Below, piece after piece: positions 56,723 through 64,000 of a DNA stretch of 64,000 bases. Source of the stretch: Deltaproteobacteria bacterium (lineage in GTDB: Bacteria > Myxococcota_A > UBA796 > GCA-2862545); NCBI GenBank assembly GCA_006226595.1, contig SBGP01000111.1, positions 1 through 64,000 of the forward strand. Reading direction: 5' to 3'. Made by a program: the position numbers and the translations under genes. Position 1 is the stretch's first letter. Each line of letters opens with the position of its first letter. The notes beneath the pieces were generated by a model. That model did not search any database, was not told the origin of the DNA, and worked only from the letters and a program-made list of their open reading frames with translations.

Positions 56723-57252
56723 TCGACGACGACCCACGCAAACGTCGGCGGGCGGTCCGTCCCGGTCGACACGACCACGTGGCTGCGTCCCGGAGCGAGC
56801 GCCTGGATCTGGACCGAGCGACCGTCCGCGCCGACCTTGAACCCGAGGACCGCCGGGTCGCCGACGACCACGCGCTCGGCCACACCTTCGAGCGCGAGCC
56901 CGGTCACCTGCCCCACCGCGAGGTCGAAGTCGGAGTCAATGGCCTCGGCCACGACCTCGATAGGCAGCTGATGCCGGACGTCCCCGAGGTCGGCTACGAG
57001 CACGGTCTCGCCCACAGCCTCGCCGAAGACATGGAAGCGCGCTTCACCGTCGAAGCGAACGACGGTCGCCACGCCCGGGTTCTTCATGGTCACCCGAGCC
57101 GGGGCTACGCCGTAGGCGACGACCCCGCTCCCCCGCTCGAGCACGCGCAGCGGTCGCGCGCGCTTCACCTCGACGGTGGTGTCGATGTACGGCACCTCCG
57201 CCGTCACGGGCTTGGCGCAGGCGAGCAGGAGCAGGAGCGAGAGAAAGCGCAT
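56719..57252 (-). CDS. Lipoprotein with two pilus/secretin N-terminal-like domains
   Basis: A 177-residue lipoprotein (MRFLSLLLLLAC, Cys12 in the lipobox). Two similar beta-rich segments follow: residues ~28-95 (ARPLRVLERGSGVVAYGVAP, VTMKNPGVATVVRFDG) and ~108-177 (GQVTGLALEGVAERVVVGDP, AVLGFKVGADGRSVQIQALA). The GVAERVVVGDPAVL ... ALAPGRSHVVV pattern resembles the small N-terminal domain of CpaC/RcpA-type secretins, which binds other pilus or secretion parts in the periplasm. There is no secretin domain here, so it may be a stand-alone adaptor. Its stop overlaps the macro-domain start (GTGA), coupling two seemingly unrelated proteins. Identification is by motif only. Confidence 0.7.
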   Translation of the reverse strand: MRFLSLLLLLACAKPVTAEVPYIDTTVEVKRARPLRVLERGSGVVAYGVAPARVTMKNPGVATVVRFDGEARFHVFGEAVGETVLVADLGDVRHQLPIEVVAEAIDSDFDLAVGQVTGLALEGVAERVVVGDPAVLGFKVGADGRSVQIQALAPGRSHVVVSTGTDRPPTFAWVVVE

Positions 57253-57302
57253 GTGCTCCTGTACCGCATCCGAGGTGCGGGAGCATCCGAGACCCAGACG
57301 CA

Positions 57303-57338
57303 CGAAACCCCGGCGCGGCGGTGCCGAACCGGGGTTCG
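57303..57338 (-). terminator. Hairpin terminator of the sucCD operon
   Basis: An inverted repeat (57303-57313 with 57329-57338, one bulged A) of about 10 pairs with a 15-base loop, 20 bp beyond the sucD stop. On the minus strand the 3' arm is followed by TTTCG, a weak U-run. It lies between sucD and the lipoprotein gene at 57252 and separates these units. Confidence 0.6.
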
Positions 57339-57350
57339 CGGAAGCCGAAG

Positions 57351-57370
57351 CTCGGGGATCAGACCCCGAG
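57351..57370 (-). terminator. Hairpin enclosing the sucD stop codon
   Basis: A perfect 7-bp inverted repeat (57351-57357 with 57364-57370) whose 6-base loop contains the sucD TGA (57359-57361). It stacks directly upstream of the terminator hairpin at 57303-57338 in the transcript. It may slow ribosomes at the stop, or help termination and stability of the mRNA 3' end. Confidence 0.4.
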
Positions 57371-58237
57371 GACCTCGGCCATCTTCTTGCCCATGCCGCC
57401 GGGGCTGCGCACGATGTGCACGCCCGCGTCGGAGAGCGCGGCGAACTTGGACTCGGCCGTGCCCTGGCCGCCGCTGACGATGGCGCCAGCGTGGCCCATG
57501 CGGCGTCCCGGAGGCGCCGTGGCACCCGCGATGAAGGAGACCACCGGCTTGGTGAAGTGCTCCTTGATCCAGGCCGCGGCCTCTTCCTCGGCGTTGCCGC
57601 CGATCTCACCGATCATGATGACGGCGTCGGTGTCCGGGTCCTCGTTGAACAGCTTCATCACGTCGATGAACTTGGTGCCGATGATCGGGTCACCGCCGAT
57701 GCCCACGCAGGTGGACTGGCCGAGACCGACCGCCGAGAGCTGGCCCACCGCCTCGTAGGTCAGCGTGCCGGAGCGCGAGAGCACGCCGATGCGACCGGGA
57801 GTGTGGATGTGCCCGGGCATGATGCCCATCTTGCATGCACCGGGGGTGATGACGCCGGGGCAGTTCGGGCCGACCAGGCGGGTGTTGCTGTTCTCCAGCG
57901 CCGCTGCGACACCGATCATGTCCCGAACCGGAATGCCCTCGGTGATGCCGATGGCGAGCTCGATGCCCGCATCGATGGCCTCGAGGATGCCGTCCGCCGC
58001 GAACGGGGGCGGCACGAAGATCATCGACGCGTTGGCGCCGGTCTCCGCGACCGCCTCTGCGACGGTGTTGAAGATCGGCACGCCGGTGTCTTCGAAGGTC
58101 TGTCCACCCTTACCGGGCACCACACCACCGACGACGTTGGTGCCGTAGGCGATGCACTGCTTGGTGTGGAAGGCGCCGGACTTGCCGGTGATGCCCTGGG
58201 TGATGACGCGGGTGTCCTTGTTGACGAGAATGGCCAT
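57359..58237 (-). CDS. sucD: Succinyl-CoA synthetase subunit alpha
   Basis: A 292-residue subunit of the TCA-cycle enzyme that makes ATP or GTP while converting succinyl-CoA to succinate. The N-terminal CoA-binding Rossmann fold has [20 protein letters not shown], then [20 protein letters not shown] and [14 protein letters not shown]. The phosphorylated His is in [40 protein letters not shown] is also typical. It follows sucC with a 3-bp gap, so the two are made together. Its stop lies in a hairpin loop and a second hairpin follows. Confidence 0.97.
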   Translation of the reverse strand: MAILVNKDTRVITQGITGKSGAFHTKQCIAYGTNVVGGVVPGKGGQTFEDTGVPIFNTVAEAVAETGANASMIFVPPPFAADGILEAIDAGIELAIGITEGIPVRDMIGVAAALENSNTRLVGPNCPGVITPGACKMGIMPGHIHTPGRIGVLSRSGTLTYEAVGQLSAVGLGQSTCVGIGGDPIIGTKFIDVMKLFNEDPDTDAVIMIGEIGGNAEEEAAAWIKEHFTKPVVSFIAGATAPPGRRMGHAGAIVSGGQGTAESKFAALSDAGVHIVRSPGGMGKKMAEVLGV

Positions 58238-58240
58238 GAT

Positions 58241-59476
58241 CTACCCCTGCACCGCGGCGACGATGGCTTCGGCGGCCTCTTCGAGGTCGCCGGCCGGTGT
58301 AATGGCGAGTCCGGACTCGGCGAGGATCTTCTTGCCGAGCTCGACGTTGGTTCCAGCGAGGCGCACGACGAGCGGCACCTCGAGACCGACTTCCTTGACC
58401 GCCGCGATCACACCCTCGGCGATGACATCACACTTCATGATGCCGCCGAAGATGTTGACGAGGATGCCCTTCACCGCCGGGTCGCTGGTGATGATCTGGA
58501 AGGCCGCCGCGACCTGCTCCTTGGTCGCGCCGCCGCCGACATCGAGGAAGTTCGCGGGCTGCGCGCCCTTGAACTGGATGATGTCCATGGTCGACATCGC
58601 GAGACCGGCGCCGTTGACGAGGCAGCCGATGTTGCCGTCGAGCTTCACGTAGGACAGGCCGTACTTGCCGGCCTCGAGCTCGCTCGGATCCTCTTCGTGG
58701 ATGTCGCGCAGCGCCTCGAGGTCCTTGTGACGGAAGAGCGCGTTGCCGTCGAAGCTCATCTTCGCGTCGAGCGCGAGCACCTCGCCCTCGCCGTTGATCA
58801 CCATCGGGTTGATCTCGAGCATCTCGGCGTCGGTCGCCCAGTAGGCCGCGTACACAGCCTTGAGGAACTTGCCGAAGTGACGGACCGTCTTGCCGCTCAT
58901 GTTCAGCGCGAACGCGAGCTTGCGGGTCTGGTAGTCGGCGAGACCGACGGCCGGGTCGACCCAGATCTTCTTGAGAGCGTCGGGATCTTCCTCGGCGACG
59001 TCCTCGATGTTCATGCCGCCGGCCTCGGAGGCGATGACCATGATCTTGTTGCAGCTGCGGTCGAGGAGCATCGACAGGTAGAGCTCCTTCTTGATGTCGC
59101 AGCCGGCCTCGATGAACACGGTGCGGACGGTCTTGCCCTCGGGCCCCGTCTGCTTCGTGACCAGCGTCTGGCCCAGCATGTTGTCGGTGTGCTTCTTCAC
59201 GTCGTCGATGGAGAACGCGAGGCGCACGCCACCTTCACCCTCGCTGGCCTTCTTGCCCGCGGCGGCTTCGGCGATGGCGTCAGCGGAGACCTGCTCGATG
59301 AAGCGGCCCATGCCGCGACCACCAGCGTGGATCTGGGACTTCACGACCCAGACCTTTCCGCCCATCTCGGTTGCTGCCGCGGCCGCGTCGTCAGCGGACG
59401 TCACGGCCTTGCCCGCGAGGAGCGGCACGCCGTACCCCCGCAGGACCTCCTTCGCCTGATACTCGTGGATCTTCAT
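58241..59476 (-). CDS. sucC: Succinyl-CoA synthetase subunit beta
   Basis: A 411-residue ATP-grasp subunit. [20 protein letters not shown] is the canonical start, and a GGAGCAGGG sequence precedes the ATG. The nucleotide-binding grasp contains [20 protein letters not shown]; further landmarks are [20 protein letters not shown] (metal ligands) and [20 protein letters not shown], with [15 protein letters not shown] and [20 protein letters not shown] at the C-terminal subunit interface. Length is typical. It heads the sucC-sucD operon, which follows the gltA terminator on the same strand. Confidence 0.97.
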   Translation of the reverse strand: MKIHEYQAKEVLRGYGVPLLAGKAVTSADDAAAAATEMGGKVWVVKSQIHAGGRGMGRFIEQVSADAIAEAAAGKKASEGEGGVRLAFSIDDVKKHTDNMLGQTLVTKQTGPEGKTVRTVFIEAGCDIKKELYLSMLLDRSCNKIMVIASEAGGMNIEDVAEEDPDALKKIWVDPAVGLADYQTRKLAFALNMSGKTVRHFGKFLKAVYAAYWATDAEMLEINPMVINGEGEVLALDAKMSFDGNALFRHKDLEALRDIHEEDPSELEAGKYGLSYVKLDGNIGCLVNGAGLAMSTMDIIQFKGAQPANFLDVGGGATKEQVAAAFQIITSDPAVKGILVNIFGGIMKCDVIAEGVIAAVKEVGLEVPLVVRLAGTNVELGKKILAESGLAITPAGDLEEAAEAIVAAVQG

Positions 59477-59518
59477 CCCTGCTCCATGTGAGCGATTGGC
59501 GGCCGCGAGTCGCGACCC

Positions 59519-59549
59519 GAAAACGAAAACGACGGACCGAGGTCCGTCG
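59519..59549 (-). terminator. Rho-independent terminator of gltA
   Basis: A perfect 9-bp stem (59530-59538 with 59541-59549) with a 2-base loop, followed on the minus strand by TTTTCGTTTTC (59529 down to 59519). Stem plus U-rich tail is a textbook intrinsic terminator. It lies between the gltA stop and the sucC start, so sucCD probably has its own promoter or depends on read-through. Confidence 0.85.
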
Positions 59550-59555
59550 CTGGCA

Positions 59556-60722
59556 TCAGCCCTTGAGGCTGCGAGGCTCCTGGTCCTCGGCAACGAACTT
59601 GGGCCGGTAGATCGGCGCACCCTTTCCGCCGCGGAACCGCAGGCGCTCGTCGACGATCTGCGCCGAGATGCCGGTACAGCGCGAGAGACCGAACAGCACC
59701 GTGTAGTAGTTGCTGTCGGTGAGGCCGCAGGCGTTGAGCAGCGTGCCGCTCACCGCGTCGACGTTCGGGTACGGGTTGGAGATCTTGGGGAACTCCTTGA
59801 GGACACGAACCGCCACCTCGCGCATGTTCGCGGCGGTGCGGAACAGGTCGTCGTCGGCGCAGATCTTCTCGCCGAGCGCGTACTGGATGGTCGCGCGCGG
59901 GTCCTCGGCGCGGAGTACCGCGTGGCCGAAGCCATAGATCTTCTTCTTGTTCGCGAGGGCATCGCGGATGAACTTCTCGATCTCGTCGGGGTCGCTGCTG
60001 CCGACGCTGCGGACGAAGTTGAGGCAGTCCTGGTTCGCGCGGCCGTGGAGCGGACCGTACAGGCCCGACATCGCCGCCGCGAGGGACGCGTACAGGTCGG
60101 TGTGGGCCGACGCCACCGCCTTGCCAGCAAAGGTCGAGAGGTTGCCGCCGCCGTGGTCCATGTGGAGGATGTAGAACACGCGCAGGAGGTCCGTGAGACG
60201 CTCCGAGTCGCCGCCGGGCACGCCCAGCATGTTCACGAAGTCCTCGATCAGACCCAGCTCGGGGTTCGGCGCGATGGGCTCGCCCCAGCCGCTGCGGATA
60301 CGGAAGATGGCCGCGACGAGCTCCGGAAGGCGCGCAATGAGGTTCTTCGCGTCCTCGAGGTAGTCGCCCGTCTTGCTGGTCATGCCCATGAAGATGAGGC
60401 CGCTGATCAGCCACTCCATCGGGTGGCCGTCGGTCGGGAGGGCCTTGAGCAGCTCGATGACCTTGCCGTCGACACCGCGGCGGCTCTTGAGGTCCGCCAC
60501 GAACACAGACAGCTCCTCGTCGGTCGGGAGCTCGCGGTGCAGCATCAGGTAGGCCACCGCCTCTTCTTCGAGCTCGGCGAGCTCGGCGATGGGGTAGCCC
60601 ACGTAGGAAACACCGGTCATGGGGTCGACGCGGGAGGTGCGGCAGGTGCCGACCGGGAAGCCGCGGAGGCCGGTGTTGAGGTGGGCGCTGGTGATCTCGA
60701 AGAGGACGTCGGTGTCGGCCAT
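59556..60722 (-). CDS. gltA: Citrate synthase
   Basis: A 388-residue enzyme that condenses oxaloacetate with acetyl-CoA. The active site is recognisable: [33 protein letters not shown] (His), [19 protein letters not shown] (His and Asp region) and [20 protein letters not shown], then [20 protein letters not shown]. The [14 protein letters not shown] and YPNVDAVSG / NYYTVLFG wording is closer to mitochondrial (type I) citrate synthases than to the NADH-regulated type II of E. coli, and the N-terminal zinc or NADH domain of that type is absent. This is inference from motif memory. It sits between sdhB and sucC with a terminator on each side. Confidence 0.94.
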   Translation of the reverse strand: MADTDVLFEITSAHLNTGLRGFPVGTCRTSRVDPMTGVSYVGYPIAELAELEEEAVAYLMLHRELPTDEELSVFVADLKSRRGVDGKVIELLKALPTDGHPMEWLISGLIFMGMTSKTGDYLEDAKNLIARLPELVAAIFRIRSGWGEPIAPNPELGLIEDFVNMLGVPGGDSERLTDLLRVFYILHMDHGGGNLSTFAGKAVASAHTDLYASLAAAMSGLYGPLHGRANQDCLNFVRSVGSSDPDEIEKFIRDALANKKKIYGFGHAVLRAEDPRATIQYALGEKICADDDLFRTAANMREVAVRVLKEFPKISNPYPNVDAVSGTLLNACGLTDSNYYTVLFGLSRCTGISAQIVDERLRFRGGKGAPIYRPKFVAEDQEPRSLKG

Positions 60723-60909
60723 CAGTGCGTTTCTCCAGGGGCGGTCGAGAGGTGTATGCCCGCGACAGACACCGGTCAAGCGCCCTATTCCACCCGTTTT
60801 TCCGACCTCTCGGGATGCCGCTTGATTGCCCATGATCCGGAAGGTCACATCTGCGTCATGACGCCGTCGCGGTGGGCGCAACAAGGGGCAAATCGCCGAT
60901 TTCGGACGC

Positions 60910-60939
60910 AAAAAAGCCCGAGTCGAGGGACCCGGGCTT
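60910..60939 (-). terminator. Rho-independent terminator of the sdh operon
   Basis: A 7-bp stem (60914-60920 with 60933-60939) with a 12-base GC-rich loop; on the minus strand six U follow the stem (plus-strand A-run 60910-60915). It ends the sdhCAB transcript 18 bp after the sdhB stop. The rest of the 235-bp gap to gltA (60723-60909) should hold the gltA promoter; I see no clear consensus. Confidence 0.85.
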
Positions 60940-60957
60940 CGAAACCGCCGACGGAGA

Positions 60958-61701
60958 CTACTTTCCGCCGAACAGCTTGCGGGCGATCATCGCGATCGGG
61001 TCGTAGTAGCGGTCGACGACGCGCTCCTTCATCGGGATGATGCCGTTGTCGGTGATGTTGATGTGCTCGGGGCACACCTCGGTGCAGCACCGCGTGATGT
61101 TGCAGTATCCGGTCCCGTACTCTTCCTTGGCAGCGGGAATGCGGTCCTCGACGTCGAGGGGGTGCATGTCGAGCTGCGCGAGGCGGATCATGAACCGCGG
61201 GCCGACGAACTGGTCACGCTTGTCGTGATCGCGAAGCACGTGGCACGTGTTCTGGCACAGGAAGCACTCGATGCATTTCCGGAACTCCTGGACGCGCTCG
61301 ACGTCCTCGGTGGTCATGCGCCACTGCCCGTCGGCATCGCGGGGACGCGGCGTGAACGGCTTGATGCGCTCGTTCTGCCGGTAGTTCCACGAGACGTCGG
61401 TCACGAGGTCCTTGATCACCGGGAAGGTCTTCATCGGCTGGACGGTGATCACCTCGTCCGGGCCGTAGTCCGAGACGCGGGTCATGCAGCCGAGCTTCGG
61501 CTTGCCGTTGATCTCCATCGAGCACGAGCCGCACTTGCCCGCCTTGCAGTTCCAGCGCACCGCGAGGTCGTTCGCGTGCTCGGCCTGCGCGAGGTGGATG
61601 ACGTCGAGGACGACGACGCCCTCGCCCACCTCGACGGTGTACTCCTCGAACTTGCCGCCTTCCTGGTTGCCGCGCCAGACGCGGATGGTGCGATTAGGCA
61701 T
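60958..61701 (-). CDS. sdhB: Succinate dehydrogenase / fumarate reductase iron-sulfur subunit
   Basis: A 247-residue subunit that passes electrons from the flavoprotein to the membrane anchor. The three iron-sulfur centres are visible: the [2Fe-2S] site WNCKAGKCGSCSMEINGKPK with a later GCMTR, then FRKCIECFLCQNTC and CNITRCCTEVCPEHI for the [4Fe-4S] and [3Fe-4S] clusters. Its ATG overlaps the end of sdhA by 8 bp. The N-terminal basic NRTIRVWRGNQEGGKFEEYT strand and long C-terminus resemble the actinobacterial/myxobacterial-type enzyme rather than E. coli SdhB. Confidence 0.94.
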   Translation of the reverse strand: MPNRTIRVWRGNQEGGKFEEYTVEVGEGVVVLDVIHLAQAEHANDLAVRWNCKAGKCGSCSMEINGKPKLGCMTRVSDYGPDEVITVQPMKTFPVIKDLVTDVSWNYRQNERIKPFTPRPRDADGQWRMTTEDVERVQEFRKCIECFLCQNTCHVLRDHDKRDQFVGPRFMIRLAQLDMHPLDVEDRIPAAKEEYGTGYCNITRCCTEVCPEHINITDNGIIPMKERVVDRYYDPIAMIARKLFGGK

Positions 61702-63526
61702 TGCTGCCCTCCAGCTCCTCGAGGGTGGCGCGAGCGATCTTGGAGAGGTGCTCGGGCTCGGGGCCGCGCTCCACCTTCTCGACGATCATCTCGCCGTTGT
61801 CGCCCTGGTAGCAGATGATGTTCACCTTGCTCCACTCCGCGCGCTCGCCCTCGAAGTCGACGCGGGTGTGACCGCCGCGGCTCTCCTCGCGCATGAGCGC
61901 GGAGCGGGCGATGGCCTCGGAGATGCAGAACAGGTTCGGCAGATCGAGCGCCTCGTGCCAGCCGGCGTTGTACTGGCTGGTGCCGTAGGCCTTGACGTTC
62001 TTCGCCCGAGCCGCGAGCTCCCGCTGCTTCTCCACGCCCTCGGCGAGACCCTCGGCCGTGCGGTAGATACCGACACAGTCCTGGTTCACGTCGCGAAGCG
62101 CCTCGTGGATGACGTAGGGGTTCTCGCCATCCTCGCGGTTGAGGATGTCGGTGGCGCTGCGGATGATGCGCTTCGCCTGCTCGTGGTCGACGGCCGGAAG
62201 GTCCGAGTTCGCGTCAATGAACTCCTTGGCGCCGACGCCCGCGAGGCGGCCGAAGACGAGGAGGTCGGAGAGGCTGTTGCCACCGAGACGGTTGGCACCG
62301 TGCAGTCCGGCGGCGCACTCGCCACAGGCGAACAGACCCGGGACCTTGGTCATCTGGCTGTCGGCGTCGACTCGGATGCCGCCCATCATGTAATGGAAGG
62401 TCGGGCCGACCTGCATCGGCTCCTTGGTGATGTCGACCTCGGCCAGCTCCTTGAACTGGTGGTACATCGAGGGAAGCTTCTTCTTGATGTACTCGGCGGG
62501 ACGCTGCGAGCCGATGTCGAGGTAGGCACCGCCGTTGGTCGAGCCGCGACCGGCCTTGACCTCCTGGACGATGGCACGGGCCACGACGTCACGGGTGAGG
62601 AGTTCGGGAGGCCGGCGGGCGTTCTTGTCGCCAGCGAGCCAGCGCGCCGCCTCTTCCTCGGTGTCCGCGGTCTCGGCCTTGAAGCGGTCCGGGATGTAGT
62701 TGTACATGAACCGCTTGCCCTCGGAATTCTTGAGAATTCCGCCCTCACCACGCACGCCCTCGGTGACGAGGATGCCGCGAACGGAGGGGGGCCAGACCAT
62801 GCCCGTCGGGTGGAACTGGCAGAACTCCATGTCCATCAGCTCCGCACCCGCGCGGTAGGCCATGCCCTGGCCGTCGCCCGTGTACTCCCAGCTGTTGGAG
62901 GTGATGCGCCAGCCCTTGCCGCCGCCGCCGGTGGCGAAGATGATCGCCTTGGCGCGGAAGATGACGAAGCGACCGGTCTCACGCCAGTAGCCGACCATGC
63001 CCGCGATGCGGTCCCCGTCCTTGAGCAGGTCGAGGACGGTGCACTCCATGTGGACCGACAGGCCGCTGTGCACGCCCTTGTCCTGAAGGGTGCGGATCAG
63101 TTCGAGGCCGGTGCGGTCACCCGTGTGCGCGAGGCGCGGGTAGCGGTGGCCACCGAAGTTGCGCTGCGCGATCAGGCCGTCCTTGGTGCGGTCGAAGACG
63201 GCACCCCACTCCTCGAGCTCGCGGATCCGGTCGGGAGCCTGCTTCGCGTGAAGCTCGGCCATGCGCCACTGGTTGAGGAACTTGCCGCCACGCATCGTGT
63301 CGCGGAAGTGGATCTTCCAGTTGTCGCGGGAGTCGACGTTGCCGAGCGCCGCCGCAGCGCCGCCCTCGGCCATGACCGTGTGGGCCTTGCCGAGCAGGGA
63401 CTTGCAGACCACGCCGCAGTCGAGGCCCTGGCGGGAGCACTCGATGGCCGCGCGAAGACCGGCGCCGCCGGCTCCGACGACGATGACGTCATGGGTGATG
63501 GTCTGGATCTCGTTGATGTCCAGCAT
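61694..63526 (-). CDS. sdhA: Succinate dehydrogenase / fumarate reductase flavoprotein subunit
   Basis: A 610-residue FAD-binding subunit. The dinucleotide motif HDVIVVGAGGAGLRAAIECS is followed by LLGKAHTVMAEGGAAAALGN, whose His is expected to hold the FAD covalently. Substrate-site stretches include MDMEFCQFHPTGMVWPPSVR, EGVRGEGGILKNSEGKRFMY, LDIGSQRP and YMMGGIRVDADSQMTKVPGL, with LHGANRLGGNSLSDLLVFGR near the C-terminal part. It oxidises succinate to fumarate, coupling the TCA cycle to the quinone pool at the cytoplasmic membrane. It is 3 bp after the anchor gene and overlaps sdhB by 8 bp. Confidence 0.96.
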   Translation of the reverse strand: MLDINEIQTITHDVIVVGAGGAGLRAAIECSRQGLDCGVVCKSLLGKAHTVMAEGGAAAALGNVDSRDNWKIHFRDTMRGGKFLNQWRMAELHAKQAPDRIRELEEWGAVFDRTKDGLIAQRNFGGHRYPRLAHTGDRTGLELIRTLQDKGVHSGLSVHMECTVLDLLKDGDRIAGMVGYWRETGRFVIFRAKAIIFATGGGGKGWRITSNSWEYTGDGQGMAYRAGAELMDMEFCQFHPTGMVWPPSVRGILVTEGVRGEGGILKNSEGKRFMYNYIPDRFKAETADTEEEAARWLAGDKNARRPPELLTRDVVARAIVQEVKAGRGSTNGGAYLDIGSQRPAEYIKKKLPSMYHQFKELAEVDITKEPMQVGPTFHYMMGGIRVDADSQMTKVPGLFACGECAAGLHGANRLGGNSLSDLLVFGRLAGVGAKEFIDANSDLPAVDHEQAKRIIRSATDILNREDGENPYVIHEALRDVNQDCVGIYRTAEGLAEGVEKQRELAARAKNVKAYGTSQYNAGWHEALDLPNLFCISEAIARSALMREESRGGHTRVDFEGERAEWSKVNIICYQGDNGEMIVEKVERGPEPEHLSKIARATLEELEGSNA

Positions 63527-63529
63527 GGT

Positions 63530-64000
63530 CTAGAAGCCTCCCCACGTGTTGGGGTCGGTGATGACGCCCATGGCCACGAGGCGAATGTAGAGGTCGGTGA
63601 ACGCGATCCAGATCAGGCTGGTCCAGGCCCAGCGCATGTGGTTCTCGTTCAGCTTGGTCACGCCCTGCCAGGCGCCGTAGCGAAGCCGCGGAACGGCACC
63701 GCAGGAGAAACAGTTCAGCTGGCCGCCGACAAGGTGGCGCCAGGCGTGGCATCCGAGCGTGTAGAAGCTCAGGAACACGCAGTTCATCACCATGATGATG
63801 CTGCCGAGGCCCACGCCGAACTCACCCTCGTGGAAGAAGCCCATCGCAGCCTCGTAGTAGAGGTACGGCAGGAGCAGCAGGGCGCCGTAGAGCGCGTAGC
63901 GGTGCAGGTTCTGGAAGACCAGCAGGAAGGTCTCGCCGCGGTAGTCCTGCGGGCGGGCGCCGACCGCACAGCCCGGGGGCGTGCCGAAGAACGCGCGGTA
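63530..64000 (-). CDS. sdhC: Succinate dehydrogenase membrane anchor (cytochrome b), 5' end cut by the window edge
   Basis: The frame is open from position 64000, so the N-terminus lies outside the window; 156 residues are visible. They show hydrophobic helices with conserved His: FQNLHRYALYGALLLLPYLY, then IIMVMNCVFLSFYTLGCHAW with the sequence CHAWRHLVGG, and WAWTSLIWIAFTDLYIRLVA near the end. The His in HRYALY and in HAWRHLVGG are the probable heme ligands. The type with one larger anchor subunit before sdhA, as in many actinobacteria and myxobacteria, fits. It is the promoter-proximal visible gene of the sdh operon. Confidence 0.85.
   Translation of the reverse strand, partial: YRAFFGTPPGCAVGARPQDYRGETFLLVFQNLHRYALYGALLLLPYLYYEAAMGFFHEGEFGVGLGSIIMVMNCVFLSFYTLGCHAWRHLVGGQLNCFSCGAVPRLRYGAWQGVTKLNENHMRWAWTSLIWIAFTDLYIRLVAMGVITDPNTWGGF

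Noticed and set aside
57176-59491. A 771-residue plus-strand frame opposite sucD and sucC
   Set aside because: Codon-aligned shadow of sucCD; its translation has no recognisable motif, whereas the minus strand shows complete enzyme motifs and terminators.
59496-61040. A 514-residue plus-strand frame opposite gltA
   Set aside because: Shadow of gltA and its promoter gap; crosses two intrinsic terminators and encodes no known domain.

Overview
This is a compact, GC-rich bacterial chromosome window with almost no non-coding space: genes overlap by 1-22 bp, GTG starts are frequent, and convergent genes share or nearly share stop codons. Two large secreted proteins end in a Cys-containing, hydrophobic, Arg-rich tail of the MYXO-CTERM type. 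There are several bacterial Ser/Thr kinases or pseudokinases, MopE-like and thrombospondin type 3 (TSP3) acidic repeats, and many lipoproteins. Together these point to a member of the Myxococcota (the former delta-proteobacterial myxobacteria). The genus cannot be told from the sequence alone. No mobile element, tRNA, rRNA or CRISPR array was found.

Layout. 1-6.3 kb: a truncated unknown gene with a possible Sm-like segment, an IF2N/coiled-coil protein, a TPR protein, a CaiB-type CoA-transferase, a metallo-beta-lactamase-fold hydrolase and the relic of an ECF sigma factor. 6.4-13.9 kb: an operon of an alpha-helical-repeat protein, an S9 peptidase and a secreted protein; then a serine beta-lactamase-like protein, asnS, rnhA and a small membrane protein. 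14-29.7 kb: a cell-surface island with a 2134-residue acidic repeat protein, two OmpA-family proteins, ettA and a beta-helix/MopE/TSP3 protein. 29.7-34.4 kb: a minus-strand operon with DUF547, two unknown proteins, a UbiA-like prenyltransferase, a rhodanese-like lipoprotein lacking its Cys, and a Ser/Thr kinase. 34.6-40.2 kb: enolase, acyl-CoA ligase, L,D-transpeptidase, a hydrolase-OsmC fusion and a membrane-anchored unknown.

40.35-47.5 kb holds the most interesting system: eight tightly overlapping genes encoding TldD and PmbA/TldE (peptidase), an intact SpeD, a second SpeD-like protein that has lost its pyruvoyl serine and catalytic cysteine, a DUF350-type membrane protein, a double zinc-ribbon/DUF4178 membrane protein, a 56-residue secreted Gly-rich peptide, and a membrane-anchored polyamine aminopropyltransferase. 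It looks like an envelope-associated polyamine system with a peptidase and a candidate peptide substrate.

47.5-57.3 kb: a ketopantoate-reductase-like protein, murB, tdk, an unknown, an alpha/beta hydrolase, a secreted barrel-like protein, an ABC1/UbiB kinase, a pseudokinase-sulfatase-modifying-factor fusion, a macro-domain protein and a lipoprotein with pilus/secretin N-terminal-like domains. 57.3-64 kb: a TCA-cycle block on the minus strand (partial sdhC, sdhA, sdhB, terminator, gltA, terminator, sucC, sucD), with terminators setting off its transcription units.
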